Shown: one piece after another, positions 7,503 through 14,470 of the stretch
Position numbering within the stretch: the first letter of the stretch is position 1
Layout: each line of letters opens with the position of its first letter
From: JAWLFY01 sp964462125
Lineage (GTDB): Bacteria > Planctomycetota > Planctomycetia > Pirellulales > Pirellulaceae
Length of the DNA stretch: 18,227 nt
Reading direction: 5' to 3'
Assembly (NCBI GenBank): GCA_964462125.1
Contig: CAYWXT010000098.1
Coordinates: 1 to 18,227 of the forward strand
Notes under the pieces: generated by a model
The model's database searches: none
Told to the model about the DNA's origin: nothing
Seen by the model: the letters and a program-made list of their open reading frames with translations, nothing else
Made by a program: the position numbers and the translations under genes

Positions 7503-8402
7503 TCAATCGCGGAGGATTTCGGCGGCCACGTGACGGCACTGGTTGGCGTAACCGCCGCCGAACAGATTCAGGTGGTTCAGCAGATGATACAAAACATAGA
7601 CGTTTACCCGCCGCTGCCAACCGTCCGGCATGGGCCAGGCCTCCTGATAGGCTTGGTAGAACGACTCCGGGCACCCGCCGAAGAGGCGCAGCATGCCGAA
7701 TTCAGCCTCGCGGCAGCCGTGGTAGACAGCGGGGTCGACGATCACCGGTCGGCCATCGGCAGCGGCCAGATAGTTGCCGCTCCACAGGTCGCCGTGCAAC
7801 AGCGACGTTTGCTCGTCGCGTCCGGCGAGCCGATCGGGAAGCTGCCGGAGGACCGCTTCGACGTCGCGTCGGAGCGCCGCACCGCCGAGTCCCTGGTCGG
7901 TGGCCCATCGCAGCTGGAACCCCAGTCGGCGGTCGGCGACGAACTCGGCCCAGGAGTCGGCTGCCTGATTGGGCTGCCGCGCGGAACCGAGAAAGTTGTC
8001 GTAGTCAAGCCCGATCACGTTTCCCCGAGTTGCCCGGTGCAGCTGAGCGAGCTGGCGGCCGAAGGTCGCGTAGAATTCGGGGCGGGGACGAGCCTCCTCG
8101 ATCCAGCCTAGAATCAACCAGGCCCGCTGAGCCACCTCGCCCGAGGCGATCGGTTGCGGGACTTCGATCGCTGCAGAATCGGCCAACCGCTGCAGCCCGT
8201 CGCACTCGCAACGAAAGTTTTCGGCAAAGGTGGCCGCGTTCGATTTGACGAATAAGGTTGTCCGCTCGCCCGCGGTCGATTCGACGACGACCCGCATCGC
8301 TTCGCTGATGCATCCACCGCCGATCGGATCGGCGGTGACAATCCGCGGGGATCCCGGCATCCAGCGGTCGATTGCCTGTTGCAGCGGAGAATTGCGGTTC
8401 AT
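7503..8402 (-). CDS. Fructosamine kinase family protein
   Basis: A 299-residue cytoplasmic kinase of the fructosamine/ketosamine-3-kinase family. Members phosphorylate sugar-amine adducts on glycated proteins or small amines so that they fall apart, a repair of glycation damage. Seen are the nucleotide-loop segment GGGCISEAMRV at about 28-38, the lysine in TLFVKSN at about 53, the catalytic motif LLHGDLWSGN at about 201-210, and the metal-binding DPAVYHGCREAEFGM at about 223-237. Length is normal. ATG 8402 is chosen over a longer frame from 8435; GGGAAAG lies about seven bases upstream. It is divergent from the secreted monooxygenase gene and upstream of hisF on the same strand. Family assignment is firm; the bacterial substrate is not known. 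Confidence 0.92.
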   Translation of the reverse strand: MNRNSPLQQAIDRWMPGSPRIVTADPIGGGCISEAMRVVVESTAGERTTLFVKSNAATFAENFRCECDGLQRLADSAAIEVPQPIASGEVAQRAWLILGWIEEARPRPEFYATFGRQLAQLHRATRGNVIGLDYDNFLGSARQPNQAADSWAEFVADRRLGFQLRWATDQGLGGAALRRDVEAVLRQLPDRLAGRDEQTSLLHGDLWSGNYLAAADGRPVIVDPAVYHGCREAEFGMLRLFGGCPESFYQAYQEAWPMPDGWQRRVNVYVLYHLLNHLNLFGGGYANQCRHVAAEILRD

Positions 8403-8457
8403 TCGGACTTTCCCGGCTCGCTGAACCCTAGCCACAATGGTTCGGGTATCTTCAGTT

Positions 8458-8472
8458 GCATTGGAATTTGTC
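8458..8472 (+). promoter_or_regulatory. Candidate regulatory motif upstream of the redoxin/monooxygenase gene
   Basis: GCATTGGAATTTGTC, 26 bases before the ATG at 8499, matches the string at 10391-10405 upstream of the ECF sigma gene at 14 of 15 positions; a CAG also precedes both. This could be a shared promoter element or operator. It does not resemble a clear -35/-10 pair, so its role is inference. Confidence 0.3.
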
Positions 8473-8498
8473 GCAACCGTGTGAAGGAACCGAACACG

Positions 8499-10283
8499 AT
8501 GCTTGCCTCTAGGAATGTGCTTGCCCCGAAGATTCTCTGCATCACGCTCGCTGTCGCCTGTGCGTCCGGGGGCCTGTTCGACTCCGCGGGAGCCACCTCT
8601 CCGGTTAGCTTAACGCGGGTCGACATGGTCGATTTTCGAGGCCGAACGTGGCAGCTCGATGACTTTGCGGACGACTCGATCATCGCGGTGGCATTCTTGG
8701 GGACCGAGTGCCCCTTGGCCAAGCTTTACTCGGTACGGCTGAATGAGCTTCAGAGCAAGTACGGGGACGAGGGGCTGCAGGTGGTGGCGGTGATGAGCAA
8801 CCGCCAAGATTCACTGGAGGAGATCGCCGCGTTCGCGACACGTCAGGGGTTGGAGTACCCGGTGCTCAAGGATGCGGGGGGCCGGTTCGCTGACGAGCTG
8901 GGGGCGACGCGGACGCCGGAGATCTTTCTGTTCGACCGCCAACGTTCGCTTCGCTATCAAGGTCGGGTCGATGACCAGTACGGCATCGGGTATGTGCGGG
9001 ACGCGCCCCAGCGGGAGGATTTGCAAGAGGCGGTGGAGGAGCTCCTGGCGGGGCGTCCGGTCAGTCTCTCGCGGGCCGACGCGGTGGGCTGTATCATCGG
9101 CCGCCGGAAATCGGTCGATGAAACCAGTGACGTCACCTACGGCGGCCAGGTCGCTGAGATCCTGATGCGGCGGTGCGTCGAGTGTCATCGCGAGGGGGAG
9201 ATCGGTCCGTTTGCGTTGACCGAGTACGAGGAGGTCGCCGGTTGGGCCGACATGATCGCCGAGACGGTGACCAAGGGTCGCATGCCCCCGTGGCACGCCT
9301 CTCCGGAGCATGGCACGTTCGCCAACGACCGCAGCATGACGAGTGGTGAGAAAGAGATGCTGGTCCGTTGGGCTGACGCCGGGGCGCCGGCTGGCGATCT
9401 GTCCGATCTGCCGCTGGCTCCCGAGAAAGTGGCCGGCTGGCAACTCCCTCGGGAACCCGACTTGGTTGTCCCGGTCAGTCCGGAACCGTTCGAGGTTCCG
9501 GCCACCGGCGCGGTCCGATACCAATACTTCAAGGTCGATCCGGAATTCGACCAGGACGTGTGGGTGAAATCGATGGAGCTGCTGCCGGGAAATCGAGAGG
9601 TCGTCCACCATATCCTCGTCTTCGCCCGTCCGAAGGGGACGCGTGGCGGACTAAACGGCGCCCGAGGCTTCTTGGCCGGTTATGTTCCTGGGGGGCGGTT
9701 GGAGCCCTCACCGCCAGGGCATGCGAAGCGGATTCCGGCCGGGAGCGAACTGATCTTCCAGGTCCACTACACGCCGGTGGGGACGCCGCAGCAGGACCAA
9801 AGCCAGTTCGGACTCGTCTTGGCTGACGCCGATTCGGTCACCCATGAAATCGTCACGACCAGCGCGCTGCAAACGCGGTTCGAAATTCCGCCGCAGGAAC
9901 CTGCGCACGAGGTCGACGCTCGGGGCCCGAAATTTCCCCCACAAGCGAAGCTGCTCAGCATGAGTCCCCACATGCATGTTCGGGGCAAGGCGTTTCGATA
10001 CGAGTTGCAAACGCCGTCGGGGAAGCGGACAACGTTGCTCGACGTTCCCGCCTATGACTTCAATTGGCAGACGACCTACGCGTTGGCCGAACCGATGCCG
10101 ATTGAGCCCGGCAGCCGGGTGTTGTGCCGTGCGGTGTTCGACAACAGCGACCAGAACCTGCACAACCCCGACCCAAGCAAGACCGTTCGTTGGGGTGACC
10201 AAACCTGGGACGAGATGATGATCGGTTACTATCACTACGCCGTTCCTCGGGAGGGGCATCGCGATCGTGATGCGGCGGAATGA
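8499..10283 (+). CDS. Secreted redoxin–cytochrome c–copper monooxygenase-like fusion
   Basis: The 594-residue product starts with an export signal (hydrophobic KILCITLAVACASGGL, likely cleavage near residue 32). A redoxin/thioredoxin-like domain (about 38-185) follows, with a single active-site cysteine in TECPLAK (Cys71) and the cis-proline motif TRTP. A c-type haem motif CVECH is at 226-230, with PPWH at 263-266. The C-terminal half resembles the copper type II ascorbate-dependent monooxygenase fold. Candidate copper ligands are HH at 370-371, His423 in QVHYTP, His491 and His493 in SPHMHVRG, and a methionine in DEMMIGYY. ATG 8499 is chosen because AAGGA lies ten bases upstream and the signal sequence begins there; an in-frame start at 8379 would overlap the divergent gene. 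It probably acts in the periplasm as an electron-transferring oxidoreductase. Substrate is unknown. Confidence 0.85.
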   Translation: MLASRNVLAPKILCITLAVACASGGLFDSAGATSPVSLTRVDMVDFRGRTWQLDDFADDSIIAVAFLGTECPLAKLYSVRLNELQSKYGDEGLQVVAVMSNRQDSLEEIAAFATRQGLEYPVLKDAGGRFADELGATRTPEIFLFDRQRSLRYQGRVDDQYGIGYVRDAPQREDLQEAVEELLAGRPVSLSRADAVGCIIGRRKSVDETSDVTYGGQVAEILMRRCVECHREGEIGPFALTEYEEVAGWADMIAETVTKGRMPPWHASPEHGTFANDRSMTSGEKEMLVRWADAGAPAGDLSDLPLAPEKVAGWQLPREPDLVVPVSPEPFEVPATGAVRYQYFKVDPEFDQDVWVKSMELLPGNREVVHHILVFARPKGTRGGLNGARGFLAGYVPGGRLEPSPPGHAKRIPAGSELIFQVHYTPVGTPQQDQSQFGLVLADADSVTHEIVTTSALQTRFEIPPQEPAHEVDARGPKFPPQAKLLSMSPHMHVRGKAFRYELQTPSGKRTTLLDVPAYDFNWQTTYALAEPMPIEPGSRVLCRAVFDNSDQNLHNPDPSKTVRWGDQTWDEMMIGYYHYAVPREGHRDRDAAE

Positions 10284-10416
10284 CCTTCCCCCGCCCCTAG
10301 CACAGGCTGCCAGGCTGTCGTCGCAAGTTTTCCATTCCTTCGATGAACAAGGTGAGGGGGCCGGGGAGTCTCGAAGCACTGTACTCAGCGGCATTGGCAT
10401 TTGTCATGATGCGCCT
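10284..10416 (+). other. Intergenic leader before the ECF sigma gene
   Basis: This short gap holds a degenerate copy of the ACAGGCT element (10302-10318), now a direct rather than inverted repeat, and the motif shared with the leader of the redoxin/monooxygenase gene. No small gene is supported. Confidence 0.4.
10391..10405 (+). promoter_or_regulatory. Candidate regulatory motif upstream of the ECF sigma gene
   Basis: GCATTGGCATTTGTC ends 11 bases before the chosen ATG of the sigma gene and matches 8458-8472 at 14 of 15 positions. The two copies sit at different distances from their start codons (26 and 11 bases), which argues against a translation signal. Autoregulation by the sigma factor is one possible reading, not shown. 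Confidence 0.3.
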
Positions 10417-11031
10417 ATGGAGAGCTCTACCACCGAATTCGCCGCCCTGCTCGACCGCGTCCGCGCCGGGGACGAACAGGCAACCGCGACCCTATGGGAA
10501 CGGTATTTCCAGCCGCTCGTCCGGGTCGCGTCCAAGCGTTTGCCACCGAACTTGAAGCGGACCGGCGACGAGGAAGATATCGCCCTGTCAGCCTTTCACA
10601 GCTTCATCGCCGGTGTTCGGCTCGACCGTTTCCCCGACCTCAGTGGCCCGGACAACCTGTGGGGGCTGCTGATCACCCTGACCAGCCGCAAGGTGAATGC
10701 CCACCTGAGACATGAAACGCGGCAGAAACGAGGGGGGGGAGCGGTTCGCGGCGAGTCGGTCTTCGTCGACCCACGCGATGTCGATCGCGGCGGAGGGATC
10801 GGCGGAGTCACCGATGACGACACTGGCCCCGACCTCAAGGCGGAACTGGCCGAGGCTTGCGATGCCCTGCTGACCAAACTCCCGGATGAACAGCTGCGGC
10901 AGATTGCCGTGATGCGGATGGACGGGTTCCTGGTCGACGAGATCGCGAGCCGGCTGGGAATCAGCAAGCGGGCCACCGAACGCCGGCTGCAGTTGATTCG
11001 TAAGACTTGGTCTGAGAACGCGGAGGAATAG
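10417..11031 (+). CDS. ECF-type RNA polymerase sigma factor
   Basis: A 204-residue sigma factor of the Sigma70-ECF kind. The N-terminal half carries the region 2-like helices (LLDRVRAGDEQATATLWERYF, then EEDIALSAFHSFIAGV). After a glycine- and aspartate-rich linker, the region 4 helix-turn-helix reads LPDEQLRQIAVMRMDGFLVDEIASRLGISKRATERRL. ATG 10417 is preferred over an in-frame ATG at 10267, whose extra 50 residues overlap the previous gene and look non-coding. The next gene, 110 bases downstream, is a large Ser/Thr kinase. Pairing of ECF sigma genes with such kinases is a known planctomycete arrangement in which the kinase is thought to replace a classical anti-sigma factor. No anti-sigma gene is present here. 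Target promoters are unknown. Confidence 0.9.
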   Translation: MESSTTEFAALLDRVRAGDEQATATLWERYFQPLVRVASKRLPPNLKRTGDEEDIALSAFHSFIAGVRLDRFPDLSGPDNLWGLLITLTSRKVNAHLRHETRQKRGGGAVRGESVFVDPRDVDRGGGIGGVTDDDTGPDLKAELAEACDALLTKLPDEQLRQIAVMRMDGFLVDEIASRLGISKRATERRLQLIRKTWSENAEE

Positions 11032-11141
11032 GCCCGGTCCAAAACCCCCGTGCCGACGGCGAAACGGTTAAGCTTGAAATGGCGTGCAGGATGAAAAGGG
11101 ACGACGGGCGGGCGACCGGTCCAATTGGGCATTGAAACTAT

Positions 11142-14100
11142 ATGGAATTCAGCGATCTCTCAGCTCGAGAATTGGCGCGTATCGACGCCATCTGTCTCGA
11201 ATTCGAATCGCGGCTCCGCGAAGGCGAGGGTGATTCGATCGACCAGATCGTCGCCCAGCGCGGGGGAGGGTCTGCGGAGTTGCTGCGCCGTGAGTTGGAG
11301 GCGGTGCGGGCGGAGGTCGAACAGGATTTCCGGGCAGAGACGCTCTTCGCACCATTCGGGATCCCGGAACTCGAAATCCCGGAACTCGAATCGGATGAAG
11401 CGATTCCAAGTGGCCCCGACCCACGCGGCTCGACGCCAAACGGCTCGCTGCCGAGCGATTCGCCGCCGAGCGTCTCGGGGAGCCCCCAAACCCGAAACCG
11501 GCCGCGTCTGGCAGCGGTGGGCAGCTCACCGTCCCCGTCGGCAGGCTTTGGCTCGGCCGGCAGATTCCCTGCCCACCGAACCCCCACCGGCGGCGCCGGC
11601 CAGCGAGGAGAGGCGCCAACAGAGCGCCTGCCCCGCCAGGGTGATGTGATTGGCCCGTACCAAATCGGTCGGCCAGTCGGCCGAGGCGGGATGGGGGCCG
11701 TCTATGAAGCGATCGATCTGCGGCTCGATCGACTCGTGGCGATCAAATTCCTGGCCGCCGCCGGGAGTCGTCAGCGCGAGCTGGCCGAACGCTTCGAGCG
11801 CGAGGCCAAGGCGGTGGCGTCGTTGAGCCACCCCAACATCGTCGAGCTGTTTGATGTCGGTGTGATCTCCGGGCTGCCTTACGCCGTGATGGAGTTCCTG
11901 CGGGGGGAAACACTGGAGCAGCGGCTGCAAGGCGAATCAATGAGCCCGGGGGTGGTCCGGCGTCTGGGGGCCCAGATTGCCGACGCATTGGCCGCCGCCC
12001 ACGCCGCCGGGGTCATCCATCGTGACCTCAAACCGCAAAACATCATGCTCCTGCCACGCAGCGGATCGAGCTCAGGGAGCGACGCGGTCGGCGGCAGCGA
12101 CGCCGTCGCTGCCGACACCGCGGCCGCTGGCGACTCGCATCCTGCCGGCGACCCGTCGGACGCGTCGCTGGATTCGCCATCATTGGACTCGATGGTCAAA
12201 CTCTTCGACTTCGGGCTCTCACGCGCCCCCCGCAGCGGGTTCGAGAGCGATCAGGACACCGATCCAGAGGCGGGGGACCACCGGACTCGCTCAGGAGTCA
12301 TTTTGGGGACCCCGGGCTACTTGGCGCCGGAGCAGGCGCGTGGGGAGGCGGTCACGCACGCCGCCGATATCTTTGGTCTCGGTTGCATCCTCCACGAAGC
12401 CTTCTACGGCACACGCGCCTTCGACGGGGCAACTCCCGCCGAGCGGTTCGCCGCGGTGCTTCGAGAAGCCCCAACGGGAGCCCCAAACCGAAGGGGTGCC
12501 GACCCGGCCCTCGCCGACGTGATCGATCGCTGTTTGGCCAAAGAGCCCCACGATCGTCCTCCATCGGCCTCCGAAATCGCCGCCCAACTTCGCCGTCCCT
12601 TTGGCGATCTCGCTACCGAGTCGGGCCAGTGGAACCGGGACGCTCCCTCCCTCAGCCGGCGCCGCCTGCTCGAAGCCGCTGCCGGCGGTATCCTCGGCAT
12701 CGCCGCCGGCGGTTGGTTAAAGCGGTACCAGCTGACCGATTTGAAAGGGATCCGCTCGCTCGCGGTCTTGACGTTGATTGACGAAACTGCGGCGGAGGAG
12801 ATCAGCTTTCCGATGGGCCCGGCCGGGGACCGCACTCTCCTCTCCGGTGAGTTGCTCTCGGGAATGATCGTCAACGAACTTAGCCGCTTGGATGTGGTCA
12901 CCGTCCCGAAATTCGTTCCCCAGATCGCCTCGACCCCAGCGGAATTTCGCAGGATCGGCAAAGAGATGGAGGTCGACGCGGTGCTCAGTGGGACCTTTCA
13001 TCGCGTCTCGGGAGGTTCCGATTTGCCTGGCGAGGCTGACTCCGAACCCCAGATCGCATTCAACCTGCAAATCGTCTCCGCCGCCACCGGCACGCAGTTG
13101 TGGGGCGAGTCGGTTCTGTTGGACGGGGGCGAGAACTTCATCGAGCAAACCAGGATCGCCGGCACGATCGCCCAGGCCATCGGCTGTACCCTGGAGACCT
13201 CCGCCGCCTGTGAAGACCAACCCGCCGGCGATGCCTACGGCTGCTTGGTCAAGGCCCGAACGTACGCCGATCCCGACAGCGTCGCCGGGCTCCGGCGGGC
13301 CCTGGACTGTTTCCGGCACGCCAGCGAGGAGGATCCGAACCTTGCTGCCTCCCACGCAGGGATCGCCTTGACCTCGATCACACTGGCCGCCCAGAGCTCC
13401 GGGGCGGAGGCGACCGAGCAGATCGAGACCGCACGCAATGGTGTCGATGCCGCGTTGAAGCTGTCGAACATGTCGGTCGATGCCAGGCTTGCCAAGGCAA
13501 TGCTGCAGTGGCAGACGCTCTACCAATACGACGGCGCCCTGCGCGAACTTCGCGAACTCAGCATGGTCGCCACCAATCACTGGCAAGTGCATCACCAGTA
13601 TGGCCTGCTGTTGCTGCTCCTGGACTGCCTCCCCCAAGCACTCGATTCACTCCGCCTGGCCAAGCGATTGCACCCCGCATCGGTGCTGCTCAAGACCGAT
13701 CATTGGCGAGCCGAGTGGTTCCGGGGAGAAACGGAACGGGCGATTTTGGAAGCGGAGGTGATCCGGGACGACTACGACGCGGCGCCGCTGGCGCGGGGTC
13801 TCCTGATCGATATTCATGAACAGTCCCGCGACTTCGAACGCGCCGCGGCACAGGATGACCAGATCCGGTGGCAGCCAAACGACTCGCTTGAGGACTACTT
13901 CGCCCAGCGTAGCGAGCGATTGGACCAGCTCCCCTATGGCCCCTTCGGTCCCGCTTTGAACCGGCTGATCCTCGAGCAGCGCCGCGAGGCATCCGAAGCG
14001 CACGATTCCGCCGACCCCGCCGGGAGGGAGTCGACCGAACGGCAGCTGGCGCGTCTCCGAAACGCGCCGACCCCGATGTTGCCGCTGTTGCTCGCCAAGC

Positions 14101-14198
14101 ATCCGGCACTCCAGGGCATGACCGGTTCGGCGGCGGCGCTGGAACTGCTGCCGTCGCAGGACCTGCTCCGGGCGGTCGCCGATCACGGCTCGATCTGA
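11142..14198 (+). CDS. Large Ser/Thr protein kinase with TolB/FlgO-like and TPR-like C-terminus
   Basis: A 1018-residue Hanks-type kinase. After an N-terminal helical domain and a Ser/Pro-rich linker, the kinase domain shows the glycine loop GRGGMG (180-185), Lys202 in VAIKFL, HRDLKPQN (293-300, catalytic Asp295), DFG (356-358) and GTPGYLAPEQ. Between HRDLKPQN and DFG lies a Ser/Asp/Ala-rich insert about 40 residues longer than usual. SRRRLLEAAAGGILGIAAGGWL (505-526, written as a twin-arginine-like start plus hydrophobic helix) probably anchors the protein in the membrane. A TolB/FlgO-like alpha/beta region (about 535-700) and TPR-like helices follow. ATG 11142 has no clear Shine-Dalgarno sequence. 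Directly downstream of the ECF sigma gene, it probably controls it by phosphorylation. It overlaps the convergent acylphosphatase gene by 16 bases. Confidence 0.9.
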   Translation: MEFSDLSARELARIDAICLEFESRLREGEGDSIDQIVAQRGGGSAELLRRELEAVRAEVEQDFRAETLFAPFGIPELEIPELESDEAIPSGPDPRGSTPNGSLPSDSPPSVSGSPQTRNRPRLAAVGSSPSPSAGFGSAGRFPAHRTPTGGAGQRGEAPTERLPRQGDVIGPYQIGRPVGRGGMGAVYEAIDLRLDRLVAIKFLAAAGSRQRELAERFEREAKAVASLSHPNIVELFDVGVISGLPYAVMEFLRGETLEQRLQGESMSPGVVRRLGAQIADALAAAHAAGVIHRDLKPQNIMLLPRSGSSSGSDAVGGSDAVAADTAAAGDSHPAGDPSDASLDSPSLDSMVKLFDFGLSRAPRSGFESDQDTDPEAGDHRTRSGVILGTPGYLAPEQARGEAVTHAADIFGLGCILHEAFYGTRAFDGATPAERFAAVLREAPTGAPNRRGADPALADVIDRCLAKEPHDRPPSASEIAAQLRRPFGDLATESGQWNRDAPSLSRRRLLEAAAGGILGIAAGGWLKRYQLTDLKGIRSLAVLTLIDETAAEEISFPMGPAGDRTLLSGELLSGMIVNELSRLDVVTVPKFVPQIASTPAEFRRIGKEMEVDAVLSGTFHRVSGGSDLPGEADSEPQIAFNLQIVSAATGTQLWGESVLLDGGENFIEQTRIAGTIAQAIGCTLETSAACEDQPAGDAYGCLVKARTYADPDSVAGLRRALDCFRHASEEDPNLAASHAGIALTSITLAAQSSGAEATEQIETARNGVDAALKLSNMSVDARLAKAMLQWQTLYQYDGALRELRELSMVATNHWQVHHQYGLLLLLLDCLPQALDSLRLAKRLHPASVLLKTDHWRAEWFRGETERAILEAEVIRDDYDAAPLARGLLIDIHEQSRDFERAAAQDDQIRWQPNDSLEDYFAQRSERLDQLPYGPFGPALNRLILEQRREASEAHDSADPAGRESTERQLARLRNAPTPMLPLLLAKHPALQGMTGSAAALELLPSQDLLRAVADHGSI
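11361..11390 (+). repeat. Two perfect tandem 15-bp units in the kinase gene
   Basis: The unit ATCCCGGAACTCGAA occurs twice without change at 11361-11375 and 11376-11390, encoding IPELE twice in the linker before the kinase domain. Identity at every third position suggests a recent duplication. Confidence 0.85.
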
Positions 14199-14470
14199 AA
14201 TCCACCCCGCCGCTTCAGAGGCGGGCACTCGTCGACCGACGTTTGATCGAGGTGACTCCCCATTGCTTGCTCGATCCGCCGCAGCAGTTCTTGCAGGCTC
14301 GATTCCGGCCCCTCGACATCCATTCTCACCGAACCGTCGGGCTCGTTGCGGATGAAGCCGTCAACGCCGAGCCCCCGCGTTTGGTGGGCCGCCGTGGCGC
14401 GGAACCCGACCCCTTGGACATGCCCCGTGAAACGGACGACGTAGCGGACGGGGCGGTCGCTGTTGCTCAT
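14183..14470 (-). CDS. acyP: Acylphosphatase
   Basis: A 95-residue cytoplasmic acylphosphatase, which hydrolyses carboxyl-phosphate mixed anhydrides such as acetyl phosphate, carbamoyl phosphate and 1,3-bisphosphoglycerate. The family motif GHVQGVGFR holds catalytic Arg24, and GFIRNEPDGSV holds catalytic Asn42. Length is typical. The ATG at 14470 overlaps the TGA of the upstream phosphatase gene as ATGA, so translation is coupled; a longer frame from 14593 lies inside that gene and is rejected. The 3' end overlaps the convergent kinase gene by 16 bases. Its partnership with a SpoIIE-type phosphatase may be incidental, or it may tune acyl-phosphate pools in the same signalling unit (inference). 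Confidence 0.95.
   Translation of the reverse strand: MSNSDRPVRYVVRFTGHVQGVGFRATAAHQTRGLGVDGFIRNEPDGSVRMDVEGPESSLQELLRRIEQAMGSHLDQTSVDECPPLKRRGGFQIEP

Noticed and set aside
10267..10416. N-terminal extension of the ECF sigma factor
   Set aside because: The extra residues overlap the preceding gene and include a dispersed repeat; the sigma fold begins shortly after the ATG at 10417.
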